Shown: positions 55,025-63,488, counted from the first letter of the stretch. The stretch is DNA of 64,000 nt from Hydrogenophilaceae bacterium (GCA_024709485.1 JANJWO010000012.1:1-64000); one strand, 5' to 3'. Numbers and translations are program-made. Notes: a model not told the origin generated them from the letters alone.

Positions 55025-55456
55025 TCAGGGCTTCAGGTAGACGTAGCCTTCCTGGTATTGCAGCTTGCCGATCTCGGCGACGCCGGACGGCACGACCTGG
55101 GCGTCGAGGACCACGGCGCTCTTGTCCAGCTTGCGGGCCTTGAGGGTGTTGGCGCAAACATCGAAGGTCACGCCCATGTCCTTGAGGCCGGCGATCTGCG
55201 CGGTGTAGGGTTCGCCCTTGTCGTCCTTGGCGTCGTTCAGCAGGAAATCGATGCCCTTGCCGTGGGTCACCACCACGATCTTGGCGCCCGGATCGGCGGT
55301 GAGGTGATTCCGGATGTTGTTCATGGCGGCGCGCGCGACACTGGCGTCATTGATGTGGTAGACGACTTTCTCCGTGGGCTCGCCCTGCTGGCTTGCACAG
55401 CCGGACAGGGTGGCAACGGCGAACAGGGCGGCGCCCAAAAGACCAGCGAGTTTCAT
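55025..55456 (-). CDS. DsrE/DsrF-like lipoprotein
   Basis: From ATG 55456 (GGAGACATGT upstream) there are 143 residues. A lipoprotein signal peptide (LLGAALFAVATLSGC, Cys about residue 20) precedes a DsrE-type fold: KVVYHINDASVARAAMNNIR, NHLTADPGAKIVVVTHGKGI, then GVTFDVCANTLKARKL. The Cys in FDVCANTL corresponds to the position used in sulfur-relay members, but this subgroup (periplasmic, next to a CxN motif) has no assigned reaction. A longer frame to 55537 has no signal peptide start and is rejected. Divergent from bcp. Confidence 0.85.
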   Translation of the reverse strand: MKLAGLLGAALFAVATLSGCASQQGEPTEKVVYHINDASVARAAMNNIRNHLTADPGAKIVVVTHGKGIDFLLNDAKDDKGEPYTAQIAGLKDMGVTFDVCANTLKARKLDKSAVVLDAQVVPSGVAEIGKLQYQEGYVYLKP

Positions 55457-55782
55457 ACATGTCTCCTTCGGTTTGAACATAATCGTTTTGTCGAACTGAC
55501 AGGACCTCCCAGACCGCAACGAACCCAGTCGACCCACTCATAAAGACCGGGCCCCGCCGGCTTTTATTCCATTTTCGCGAACAATTTTCATGGCACAAAC
55601 AGACCAGTTGGCGCCGATTCCCCGCCGCGGCGCCGGGCCCCGAACCGGCGGCCGCGCCGGCGCCCCGTGCGCCATGGGGCAGAAAGACTTAACAATCAGG
55701 CAGATAGGAAAATGGCCGCATTAACTGTTGCCTGCCGCCTGCGGTCGCGCCACAATGACAGCAGCATTGGCTGATACATGAC
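55457..55782. other. 326-base divergent intergenic region
   Basis: Lies between the DsrE-like gene (minus) and bcp (plus), so it must hold both promoters. The middle (about 55610-55680) is very GC-rich with overlapping palindromic words such as GCGCCGG/CCGGCGC. Near bcp the sequence TTGGCT followed by GATACAT is only a rough -35/-10 guess. No gene, repeat family member or clear operator was recognised. Confidence 0.4.
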
Positions 55783-56238
55783 ATGAAGTTCTCCGACATC
55801 CAGGATTTCGAGGCCGACTCCACCGGCGGCCCCATCAAGCTCTCGGCCCACCAGGGCAAGGCAGTCGTACTTTACTTCTACCCCAAGGACAACACCCCCG
55901 GCTGCACCACCGAGGGCATGGAGTTTCGCGACCTGGCGGCAAAGTTCGCGCGCGCCGGCGCCGTCATCTACGGCGCCTCGCGCGACAGCCTGAAATCGCA
56001 CCAGAACTTCAAGGCCAAACTGGAACTGCCCTTCGAGCTGATTGCCGACCCGGATGAAACGCTGTGCGAGCTGTTCGGCGTCATGAAGCTGAAAAACATG
56101 TACGGCAAACAGGTGCGCGGCGTGGAGCGCAGCACCTTCGTGTTCGACGCCGACGGCAAGCCGGTCCGCGAATGGCGCGGCGTCAAGGCGCCGGGCCATG
56201 CCGCGGAAGTCCTCGAATTCCTCAAAACCCTGAAATAG
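55783..56238 (+). CDS. bcp: Thiol peroxidase Bcp/PrxQ (peroxiredoxin)
   Basis: Reduces hydroperoxides with thioredoxin as electron donor. The 151 residues have the peroxiredoxin active site in YPKDNTPGCTTEGMEFRDLA: the peroxidatic Cys is at about residue 45, in the CTTE context of the family. The usual resolving Cys five residues later is replaced (GCTTEGMEF), while a Cys stands at about residue 91 (DETLCELFGV), so this looks like a one-Cys or unusual two-Cys member. The ATG lacks an obvious ribosome site. It is followed 12 bases later by the PhoH-like gene. Confidence 0.93.
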   Translation: MKFSDIQDFEADSTGGPIKLSAHQGKAVVLYFYPKDNTPGCTTEGMEFRDLAAKFARAGAVIYGASRDSLKSHQNFKAKLELPFELIADPDETLCELFGVMKLKNMYGKQVRGVERSTFVFDADGKPVREWRGVKAPGHAAEVLEFLKTLK

Positions 56239-56250
56239 GCACAGCCCTTC

Positions 56251-57648
56251 ATGGCCAAAAAACCCTCCGCCGCAGCCAAGCTCTTCGTCCTCGACACCAA
56301 CGTGCTGATGCACGATCCCACCAGCCTGTTCCGCTTCCAGGAACACGATCTGCTGATTCCCATCATCACGCTGGAGGAACTCGACCAGCACAAGAAGGGC
56401 ATGAGCGAAGTCTCGCGCAACGCGCGCCAGGCCAGCCGCTTTCTGGACGAGCTGGTGAAGGGCTGGGAAGACATGGACGAGGGCATTCCGCTGGGGCCGG
56501 CGAGCCATGAAGCCGCCACCGGGCGCCTGTTCCTGCAGACCGAGGCCGTCAACGGCCCGCTGCCGGTTTCGCTCGCCGCCAGCAAGGTCGACAACCAGAT
56601 CCTCGGCGTGGTGCTGCATCTCCGGCAGAAGCATCCCAAGCGCCAGGTGGTGCTAGTGTCGAAGGACATCAACATGCGCATCAAGGCGCGCGCGCTGGGG
56701 CTCGCGGCCGAGGACTACTACAACGACAAGGTGCTCGAAGACACCGACCTGCTCTATACCGGGGTCACCGAACTGCCGCCCGAGTTCTGGGACACGCACG
56801 GCAAGGGCATGGAATCCTGGCAGAGCAACAGCCACACCTACTACCGCCTCAAGGGCCCGCTGACCGACGGCTTCCTGGTCAACGGCTTCGTCTATCTCGA
56901 ATCCGAGCCGCCCTTCTACGCCAAGGTGACCTCGGTGAAGGGCAAGACCGTCGAACTGGAGACCATCAAGGACTACAGCCACCACAAGAACAACGTCTGG
57001 GGCATCACTTCGCGCAACCGCGAGCAGAATTTCGCGCTCAACGTGCTGATGGACCCGGAAATCGACTTCGTCACCCTGCTCGGCCAGGCCGGCACCGGCA
57101 AGACCCTGCTCACCCTGGCCGCCGGCCTCGCGCAGGTGCTGGAAAAGAAGATCTACAGCGAGATCATCATGACCCGCGTCACCGTGCCGGTGGGCGAGGA
57201 CATCGGCTTTTTGCCCGGCACCGAGGAAGAGAAGATGACGCCGTGGATGGGCGCGCTGGAGGACAACCTCGACGTGCTCAACAAGACCGACGACGAGGCC
57301 GGCGACTGGGGCCGCGCCGCGACCCAGGATTTGATTCGCAGCCGTATCAAGATCAAGTCGCTCAATTTCATGCGCGGCCGCACCTTCATCAACAAGTTCC
57401 TCATCATCGACGAGGCGCAGAATTTGACGCCGAAGCAGATGAAGACCCTGATCACCCGCGCCGGCCCCGGCACCAAGGTGGTGTGCCTGGGCAACATCGC
57501 GCAGATCGACACGCCGTACTTGACCGAAGGCAGCTCCGGTCTAACCTATGTAGTGGACCACTTCAAGGGCTGGCCGCACAGCGGCCACGTCACCCTGGCG
57601 CGCGGCGAACGCTCGCGCCTCGCCGACTACGCCGCAGAGGTGCTGTAA
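56251..57648 (+). CDS. PIN-PhoH family ATPase (PhoH2/YlaK type)
   Basis: The 465 residues join an N-terminal PIN nuclease domain (LFVLDTNVLMHDPTSLFRFQ, LVSKDINMRIKARALGLAAE; about 8-150) to a C-terminal PhoH ATPase/helicase domain with P-loop TLLGQAGTGKTLLTLAAGLA (about residue 275), Walker B FLIIDEAQNLTPKQMKTLIT and VCLGNIAQIDTPYLTEGSSG. In this architecture the protein acts as an RNA helicase-nuclease. It is distinct from the ybeZ-type PhoH linked to ybeY. Encoded 12 bases after bcp. Confidence 0.93.
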   Translation: MAKKPSAAAKLFVLDTNVLMHDPTSLFRFQEHDLLIPIITLEELDQHKKGMSEVSRNARQASRFLDELVKGWEDMDEGIPLGPASHEAATGRLFLQTEAVNGPLPVSLAASKVDNQILGVVLHLRQKHPKRQVVLVSKDINMRIKARALGLAAEDYYNDKVLEDTDLLYTGVTELPPEFWDTHGKGMESWQSNSHTYYRLKGPLTDGFLVNGFVYLESEPPFYAKVTSVKGKTVELETIKDYSHHKNNVWGITSRNREQNFALNVLMDPEIDFVTLLGQAGTGKTLLTLAAGLAQVLEKKIYSEIIMTRVTVPVGEDIGFLPGTEEEKMTPWMGALEDNLDVLNKTDDEAGDWGRAATQDLIRSRIKIKSLNFMRGRTFINKFLIIDEAQNLTPKQMKTLITRAGPGTKVVCLGNIAQIDTPYLTEGSSGLTYVVDHFKGWPHSGHVTLARGERSRLADYAAEVL

Positions 57649-57673
57649 TCCGCAACCATCCAAGGAGACGGCC

Positions 57674-58420
57674 ATGAGACACTGGATCGTGCTGGCAGCC
57701 GGCATCGCGCTGGCCCTCCCCGCCCACGCCCTGGACCTGAACGAGATGCTGAAAGGCGTGCTGGGCCAGCCTGCCGCCGAAAAGCCGGCCTCAGGCGGCG
57801 TGGACGCCCTCTCCAGCACCGAGATCAATTCCGGCCTCAAGGAAGCGCTGAGCCGCGGCGCCGATGCCGCCGTCACCCAGCTCGGCAGGCAGGACGGCTT
57901 CTTCGGCGACAAGAAGCTGCGCATCCCGCTGCCGGAGCCGCTGAAAAAGACCGAAAAGGCCATGCGCCTTTTGGGCATGGGCAAGCAGGCCGACGATCTG
58001 GTGCTGGCGATGAACCGCGCCGCCGAAGCCGCCGTGCCCGAAGCCAAGACCCTGCTGGTCGACGCGGTCAAGGACATGACGCTGGAAGACGCCAGGGGCA
58101 TCCTCACCGGCGGCAAGACCTCGGCCACCGATTTCTTCCGCAGGAAAACCGAAGTCAGGCTCAACGAGCGTTTCCTGCCCATCGTCAAGGCCTCGACCGA
58201 CAAGGTCGGGCTGGCGCAGCAGTACAACCGCTATGCCGGCGCCGCGGCGCAGTACAAGCTGATCGACCAGAAACAGGCCAACGTCGAGCAGTACGTCACC
58301 CAGCAGGCGCTCGACCGCCTGTACACCGTGATCGGCGAAAAGGAGCAGGCCATCCGCGCCAATCCCCTGCAGGCCGGCAGCGAGCTACTGAAGAAGGTGT
58401 TCGGGGCGGTCGCCAAGTAG
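57674..58420 (+). CDS. DUF4197 domain exported protein
   Basis: The 248 residues have a signal peptide ([17 protein letters not shown], residues 3-19) and a helical mature part with the DUF4197 pattern: LSSTEINSGLKEALSRGADA, LGRQDGFFGDKKLRIPLPEP, MTLEDARGILTGGKTSATDF. CAAGGAGACGG precedes the ATG. Function of the family is unknown; members are periplasmic. It may share the bcp-phoH transcript (25-base gap). Its last 36 bases overlap the convergent methyltransferase gene tail to tail. Confidence 0.9.
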   Translation: MRHWIVLAAGIALALPAHALDLNEMLKGVLGQPAAEKPASGGVDALSSTEINSGLKEALSRGADAAVTQLGRQDGFFGDKKLRIPLPEPLKKTEKAMRLLGMGKQADDLVLAMNRAAEAAVPEAKTLLVDAVKDMTLEDARGILTGGKTSATDFFRRKTEVRLNERFLPIVKASTDKVGLAQQYNRYAGAAAQYKLIDQKQANVEQYVTQQALDRLYTVIGEKEQAIRANPLQAGSELLKKVFGAVAK

Positions 58421-59899
58421 GCCCTGGCGCCGGAAAAACTCAAGGTATTGGCGCACGTGCTGCGCCGCCTGTTCGGCGCCAAGCTCGACGCCCGCCGCGT
58501 GCAGCGCCTGCCGCAGCTGTTGCGCCAAGGCTTCGAGCGGCGTGCCGCCATCCATGGCCGCCAGCAGCCCGCGCCCCCACTCATCGATATCCAGCGCCTG
58601 ATGGAAAGCGCTGGTCAGCGGCCAATCTGCCGACGCCTGCGCGCGCGCCAGCCGCGACACCCGCGGGCAACCGTCCGCCGCCGCCGCGCGCGCGGGGACG
58701 CAGGCATGCAGGCGCACGCCGTGCATCTGCGCGAAGTCCAGCAGCGCCTCCAGGAATGCCGCGTCCGCTTCGCCGCGATAGCCATGCTCGCGCGCCAGTT
58801 GCAGGGCGCGCCCCGCCGCCTCGGCATAGCCCAGCACCTGCGGATAATGGCCGGCGAGCACGACCAGGAAGGCTTTGAGCAGCGGATGGCTGGCCGGCAG
58901 GCGTTCGCCGGTGACCGTCGCGAAATGCTGCTCCGTGGCCTCGGCCAAATCCAGTTCGTCCTCCGAGCTCAGCTCCGCGCTGAAGGCGAGGCTTGTCAGG
59001 TTTTCCGCCTGCTGGGGCTGCGGCGGCGACGCATCGTCGCGCACCAGCAGCGCGCGGCGGAAGCGGCTGTCGAGCGCCTCGTCCAGCGCGGCCTCCGCCT
59101 CCAGCCAACGCTCGCGGCGCGCCGCGGGCGACAGCCCCCAGTCGTTTTCCAGCGCCACCCGCGCGCGGCGCGGCCCGGCTTCGCCCAGGTAGCGCAAGCC
59201 CTGCGCATCCGCATCGGCAACGAACTGCGGGAAGGCATAGGCGTTGTTGATGTCGGACAGGTATTCGTGGAACAGGTAGGCGGCGGAAGCCCGCGTCAGG
59301 TAATCCGCCTCCTGTTGCAGGCGCGCGTCGTCGAAGCGGGTCGCGGCCAGCAGGCCGCGCGCGCGCTCCACGCGCCGCATGGGGCCAAGCTCTGGGCGGT
59401 CGTTCTCCACCAGCAGCCGGCGCAGCCGGGCGTAGGTGCGCCAGCCCGCCGCCACGTTGAAACTGAGGTAGGCTACGCCCTGCGGCCTGAGCAGCCTGCG
59501 GCAGGCGGCCAGCAGCGCCGCGCGCACGGAATCCGGCACCCAGGAATACACGCCGTGCGCGATGATGAAGTCGAATGTCCCCAGATCATCCGGCAGCGCG
59601 GCGATGTCGCCGTGCAGCAGCCGGATGTTCACCAGCCCCGCGCGCGCGATGAAGGCGCCGCCCGCCTCCACCTGCACCCGCGACAGGTCCACGCCGACGA
59701 ACGCCCCCAGCGGATAACGCGCGGCCATGGGGATGAGATTGCCGCCCTGGGCGCAGCCCAGCTCCAGCACGCGCGCGGTGCGCGCATCCGCCGCGGCGAA
59801 GCCGTGCAGGCGCGCGAGCGCCGCGAGGAAATCCGGCTCGGTTTCCGGAAACGGCAGGCGGTCGTAGGGCAGTTCGTCGTAGCCGGGCAGGGTATCCAT
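58385..59899 (-). CDS. Protein lysine methyltransferase-like protein with regulatory domain (PKMT type)
   Basis: From ATG 59899 there are 504 residues. The class I methyltransferase domain has SAM motif I VLELGCAQGGNLIPMAARYP (about residue 44), FVGVDLSRVQVEAG and the catalytic region FDFIIAHGVYSWVPDSVRAA. A methyltransferase regulatory domain (about 215-300; FHEYLSDINNAYAFPQFVAD) and a C-terminal helical/winged region (about 400-500) follow. This layout resembles rickettsial PKMT1/2, which methylate outer-membrane protein lysines. The target here is unknown. A longer frame to 60076 overlaps the FHA gene and is not favoured. The ribosome site is weak. Confidence 0.82.
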   Translation of the reverse strand: MDTLPGYDELPYDRLPFPETEPDFLAALARLHGFAAADARTARVLELGCAQGGNLIPMAARYPLGAFVGVDLSRVQVEAGGAFIARAGLVNIRLLHGDIAALPDDLGTFDFIIAHGVYSWVPDSVRAALLAACRRLLRPQGVAYLSFNVAAGWRTYARLRRLLVENDRPELGPMRRVERARGLLAATRFDDARLQQEADYLTRASAAYLFHEYLSDINNAYAFPQFVADADAQGLRYLGEAGPRRARVALENDWGLSPAARRERWLEAEAALDEALDSRFRRALLVRDDASPPQPQQAENLTSLAFSAELSSEDELDLAEATEQHFATVTGERLPASHPLLKAFLVVLAGHYPQVLGYAEAAGRALQLAREHGYRGEADAAFLEALLDFAQMHGVRLHACVPARAAAADGCPRVSRLARAQASADWPLTSAFHQALDIDEWGRGLLAAMDGGTPLEALAQQLRQALHAAGVELGAEQAAQHVRQYLEFFRRQGLLGDRPEHLLQ

Positions 59900-59954
59900 G
59901 GGCGGATTGTGCCGCTTGGCGGGCGCGTCTGTCCAAGCCTTGCGCAAGGCGCGC

Positions 59955-60638
59955 TTATTTGAGCTGGAACTGGAAGGCTTCGTCGCCCACGCTGACCACG
60001 TCGTTCGGCGCCAGCGGCTGCGGGTCGCCGCCGATCGGCATGCCGTTGAGCAGGGCCGGTTTTTTGCCCTCGACATGGGTGATGAAATAGCCGTGCGGGC
60101 GGCGATTGACCACGGCGACCTGCACGCCCGGCTGGCCGAAGGTGCGCAGCACCCGCGTCAGCTCGATTTCCCGTCCCGCCTGCGGGCCCTTCGTCATCTT
60201 CGCCAGCCCGAGCCTGCCGCCTTCCCGGGCCTGCGCGGCGCGCTTCGCGCCAACCCGTTCCAGGCCGGCCCGCACCGGGGATTGCTCGGCCAGTTCCGGC
60301 GCGAGCCCCTTGATCACCATGGTCCGGTCCAGGCTGGGGCCGCTCGCCGCCTTCTGGCTGCGGTAGCGGATCTGGCAGCCGGCAATCTCGATCACGTCGT
60401 CATGCTGCAGGATGTGGCGCGCGATCTTGCGGCCGTTGACCAGGGTGCCGTTGGTGCTGCCGAGGTCTTCCAGGATATCGTCGTTGCCGACCGTGAAAAT
60501 GGCGGCATGGATGCGGCTCACGCCGGGGCGGGCCAGCTGCAGGCTGCTGTCCGGCAGGCTGCCGATGGTGAAGCGCGACGCGTCGATGAAGTGGGTTCCC
60601 GCCACTTCGCCGTCGATGCTAAGGATCAGTTTCGCCAT
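59955..60638 (-). CDS. Protein with two FHA domains
   Basis: The 227 residues begin MAKLILSIDGEVAGTHFIDA. The first FHA domain (about 1-95) has the phosphothreonine-binding features FTIGSLPDSSLQL, VSRIHAAIF and LEDLGSTNGTLVNGRKI. A second, degenerate FHA fold (about 140-227) has QVAVVNRRPHGYFITHV and LLNGMPIGGDPQPL but lacks the SxxH signature. It is encoded downstream of the PP2C phosphatase gene and divergent from the kinase, so it probably reads phosphothreonines made by that kinase. Three ATG-C-AAA copies surround its start (see repeat 60639-60674). Confidence 0.9.
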   Translation of the reverse strand: MAKLILSIDGEVAGTHFIDASRFTIGSLPDSSLQLARPGVSRIHAAIFTVGNDDILEDLGSTNGTLVNGRKIARHILQHDDVIEIAGCQIRYRSQKAASGPSLDRTMVIKGLAPELAEQSPVRAGLERVGAKRAAQAREGGRLGLAKMTKGPQAGREIELTRVLRTFGQPGVQVAVVNRRPHGYFITHVEGKKPALLNGMPIGGDPQPLAPNDVVSVGDEAFQFQLK

Positions 60639-60674
60639 GGTGGGTTATTTCGTCATGGTGGATTATTTCGTCAT
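60639..60674 (-). repeat. 18-base tandem duplication with two minimal reading frames before the FHA gene
   Basis: On the minus strand ATGACGAAATAATCCACC (60674-60657) and ATGACGAAATAACCCACC (60656-60639) stand directly before the real start ATGGCGAAACTG. Each copy is a complete ATG-ACG-AAA-TAA minimal reading frame. They fill the gap between the PP2C stop and the FHA start. They may affect translation, or may just be replication slippage of the gene's own start region. Confidence 0.85.
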
Positions 60675-60680
60675 GCCGGA

Positions 60681-61523
60681 TCAGCGGCCGAAAAGCCGCG
60701 AGAAGAACGCGCCGAGCGAGCCGGGCGCCGCCGCCTGGGGAATGAGCTTCGCCAGGATGACGGAGATGTTGTCTTCCCCGCCGTTGTCGTTTGCGATCAT
60801 CACCAGTTGCCTGGCGGCGAGCGGCAGATTGGCCTGCAGCGCAGCGAGCGCCAGCTCGATGTCGGCATCGTCCACCATGTCGTTCAAGCCGTCCGAGCAC
60901 AGCAGGTAGATGTCGCCGGCGCGGGCGTCGCTGTCCATCAGGCTGGCCTCCACCTCCTCCTTGAGGCCGAGGCCGCGCGTCACCAGATGCCGGTTGTGCG
61001 AAGCTTCCGCGTCGCTGGCGCTGACCATGCCCAGATCGATCTGCTCCTGCACGATGGAGTGATCGTGGGTCATCAGTTCGAGCCGTCCGTCCCGCAGCCG
61101 GTAGATGCGCGAGTCGCCGACATGCGCCAGCGTCACCCGCTCGCCATGCAGATGCAGGAGCGCGACGGTCGAGCCCATCACCTGCTCCTTGCCGGCGCCC
61201 TGGGCGAGCCTGCGGCCCTCCGTGTAAATCAGCCGGTTGGCGGCCTTGACGGCCTGCTCAAGCAGCGCCCGCGCATCGCCGAAGGCGTTTTTCTTCAGGC
61301 CGTCTTCCACCACTTCCATGATGGAGCGGGTGGCAAGCTCGCTCGCGACATTGCCGGCCTTGTAGCCGCCCATGCCGTCGGCCAGCACCAGCAGGCCCAG
61401 CCTGGCGTTGGTGGCGATGCTGTCCTCGTTGAGGTTGCGGATCACGCCGACATCGGTTGCGGCGGCGATTTCAAGCGCCAGCGGCTTGGCAGCGGCTCGT
61501 TTTTGCATGAGTCTTTTTTGCAT
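60681..61523 (-). CDS. PP2C-type serine/threonine protein phosphatase
   Basis: Cytoplasmic Mn/Mg-dependent phosphatase that should reverse the neighbouring kinase. From ATG 61523 there are 280 residues (275 from the alternative ATG 61508; the first 15 bases are a tandem duplicate, giving MQKRL-MQKRA). All PP2C motifs are present: DVGVIRNLNEDSIAT, LVLADGMGGYKAGNVASELA, LAHVGDSRIYRLRDG, HSIVQEQIDLG, YLLCSDGLNDMVDD and GGEDNISVILAKL. It is divergent from the kinase (79 bases between starts), with the FHA gene just downstream. Confidence 0.95.
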   Translation of the reverse strand: MQKRLMQKRAAAKPLALEIAAATDVGVIRNLNEDSIATNARLGLLVLADGMGGYKAGNVASELATRSIMEVVEDGLKKNAFGDARALLEQAVKAANRLIYTEGRRLAQGAGKEQVMGSTVALLHLHGERVTLAHVGDSRIYRLRDGRLELMTHDHSIVQEQIDLGMVSASDAEASHNRHLVTRGLGLKEEVEASLMDSDARAGDIYLLCSDGLNDMVDDADIELALAALQANLPLAARQLVMIANDNGGEDNISVILAKLIPQAAAPGSLGAFFSRLFGR

Positions 61524-61534
61524 GAGGTGTTTGT

Positions 61535-61540
61535 TATAAT
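61535..61540 (+). promoter_or_regulatory. Possible -10 element (TATAAT) for the kinase gene
   Basis: A perfect TATAAT in a region that is otherwise GC-rich, 63 bases before the kinase start. The best -35 at the right distance is only CTTTTT (spacer 16). The AT-rich centre may also serve the divergent phosphatase gene. Confidence 0.35.
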
Positions 61541-61602
61541 TTTCGCGCCCATTCTCACACCATAAAACAACACAAGGCAAGCCCTTCCCTTACCAACCGC
61601 GC

Positions 61603-63060
61603 ATGCTCAATCAGAAATCAATCGGCCGCTACGAGGTCGTCTCCGTGCTGGGCCAGGGCGCGATGGGCACGGTGTACAAGGCATCCGACCCGGTCATCGA
61701 GCGCGCCGTCGCCATCAAGACCATCAATCTGGAACTGTCCCGGGAAGAGCGCGCCGAATTCGAGGAACGCTTCTACCGCGAGGCCAAGTCGGCCGGGCGC
61801 CTCAACCATCCCAACATCGTCACCATCTACGACGTCGGCGAAACCGAGGACGCCGCCTACATCGCCATGGAATACATCGAGGGCGAGCCGCTGCGCGACG
61901 TGCTCGATTCCGGCGTGGTGCTGCCCCTGAAGCGCATCTGCCAGATCGCCGTGCAGGTGGCCAACGCGCTGAATTACGCGCACGAGAACGGCGTCGTGCA
62001 CCGCGACATCAAACCCGCCAACATCATGATCTCGCGCAGCCGCGAGGCCAAGATCATGGACTTCGGCATCGCCCTCATCCCCACCGGCTCGCGCACCCAG
62101 GCCGGCACCGTGCTGGGCTCGCCCAAGTACATGGCGCCCGAGCAGCTGGCCGGCCAGGCGACCGACGGCCGCGCCGACCTCTTCTCGCTGGGCGCGGTGC
62201 TCTACGAAATGCTCACCGGCGCCACCCCCTTCAACGGCGACAACCTCGGCGCCATCATGTACAAGATCATGAACGAGGAGCCGGTGCCGCCGAGCCGGCT
62301 CAACGCGCGCGTGCCCGAGGTGTTCGACCGCATCCTCGCCCGCGCCCTGGCCAAGCGGCCCGAAGACCGCTATCCGAACGCGCAGGAATTTTCCCGCGCG
62401 CTCAGGAGCGAGGCAGTGCTGGCCGTGCTCAATCCCGCGCAGCCGCCGCAGCCCGCGCAAAAGAATGCGGCGAGCGCAGCCCGGCGGCAGGCCGAAACCG
62501 ACAGCGACCCGCTCGACGTCAAGACTGAAATCCTGTTGCCGCCGCCGCAGCACCGGAGCGGCAAGCGCGCGCCCGCCGCCGCGCCGGCCGCGAAAAGCGC
62601 CCGCCGCCCCCGGCGCTACGCCCTGCTGCTGGCGATTCCGGCCACGGCGCTGGCGGCCTACCTCGCGCTGAAACCTGCCGCCGAGGCGCCGGTGGCCGCC
62701 GCCGCCGATGCCGGCGCACAAACCGAGGCCGGTGAAGCCGCGCCGCCGCCGGTGGCCATCATCCCCCCACAAGCGGCGCCGGCGCAGCCGCCGTCCCCCG
62801 CCCCTGCAACGGTGCCTGCAGCGAACAAGACAACGGTTGCCGCGGCAGGCGCGCATGCCACGCTGTCGCTTGCCATCACCCCCTGGGGCGAGGTCTTCGT
62901 CGACGGCAAACTGGCCGGCATCTCGCCGCCGCTGACCCGCCTGGAACTGCCGGCGGGCGCGCACACCATCGAAATCCGCAACGGCACGTTCGCAAGCCAC
63001 CGTGTTAAAGTGAACCTGGCCGCGGACCAGGACCTGAAGATCAAGCACAAATTCAAATGA
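61603..63060 (+). CDS. Membrane serine/threonine protein kinase with C-terminal PEGA domain
   Basis: The 485 residues have a Hanks-type kinase domain (about 9-270): glycine loop VLGQGAMGTVYKASDPV, VAIKTINLE, catalytic loop VVHRDIKPANIMIS, DFGIALIPTG, and GSPKYMAPEQLAG. An Ala/Pro juxtamembrane linker, one transmembrane helix (YALLLAIPATALAAYLALK, about 332-350), a second Pro/Ala-rich linker and a C-terminal PEGA domain in the periplasm (VFVDGKLAGISPPLTRLELP; HTIEIRNGTFASHRVKV) follow. Divergent from its phosphatase. It overlaps the next lipoprotein gene by four bases. Confidence 0.94.
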   Translation: MLNQKSIGRYEVVSVLGQGAMGTVYKASDPVIERAVAIKTINLELSREERAEFEERFYREAKSAGRLNHPNIVTIYDVGETEDAAYIAMEYIEGEPLRDVLDSGVVLPLKRICQIAVQVANALNYAHENGVVHRDIKPANIMISRSREAKIMDFGIALIPTGSRTQAGTVLGSPKYMAPEQLAGQATDGRADLFSLGAVLYEMLTGATPFNGDNLGAIMYKIMNEEPVPPSRLNARVPEVFDRILARALAKRPEDRYPNAQEFSRALRSEAVLAVLNPAQPPQPAQKNAASAARRQAETDSDPLDVKTEILLPPPQHRSGKRAPAAAPAAKSARRPRRYALLLAIPATALAAYLALKPAAEAPVAAAADAGAQTEAGEAAPPPVAIIPPQAAPAQPPSPAPATVPAANKTTVAAAGAHATLSLAITPWGEVFVDGKLAGISPPLTRLELPAGAHTIEIRNGTFASHRVKVNLAADQDLKIKHKFK

Positions 63061-63488
63061 GACGAGACCCGCTCAACACCCTTCGCGCAATCCTGCTGGC
63101 CGCATGCGGCGCCCTGCTGATGAGCGCGTGCTCGACCGCCTTCGTGCGCGACACCGGACTCGACAAGCTCGCCCCGCGCAAGGCCGAGCAGGACCTGTCC
63201 AGCGGCATCCACGCCTACGAGGACGGCAACTACAAAGGCGCGCAAACCCATCTGCAAGACGCGCTCGACGCCGGCCTGCTGCTGAATTCCGACAAGGTGG
63301 TGGCGCACAAGTACCTCGCCTTCATCCACTGCGCGCACGGCCGCGTGAGTCCGTGCCGCGAGGAATTCCGCCAAGCCCTGCAGCTCGATCCCAAGCTCGA
63401 ACTGGGCCAGACCGAAGCCGGCCACCCGGCCTGGGGGCCGGTGTTCAAGGGCGCCAAGGCGGAAATGGCGAAGAAGCAGCAGAAGTGA
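63057..63488 (+). CDS. TssQ-like TPR lipoprotein
   Basis: The 143 residues have a lipoprotein signal peptide with lipobox LLMSAC (Cys about residue 25) and one to two TPR-like helical repeats (IHAYEDGNYKGAQTHLQDAL; YLAFIHCAHGRVSPCREEFR; then QALQLDPKLEL). The two Cys at the repeat turns could form a disulfide. The pattern matches lipoproteins annotated as TssQ-like in beta-proteobacteria, which often lie beside kinase/FHA/PP2C genes of type VI secretion loci. No secretion genes are inside the window, so that link stays open. ATGA overlap with the kinase. Confidence 0.75.
   Translation: MRRDPLNTLRAILLAACGALLMSACSTAFVRDTGLDKLAPRKAEQDLSSGIHAYEDGNYKGAQTHLQDALDAGLLLNSDKVVAHKYLAFIHCAHGRVSPCREEFRQALQLDPKLELGQTEAGHPAWGPVFKGAKAEMAKKQQK

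Noticed and set aside
59955-60076. Extended N-terminus for the PKMT-like gene (start 60076)
   Set aside because: It would overlap the FHA coding region by 120 bases; the ATG at 59899 directly precedes a normal methyltransferase N-terminus.
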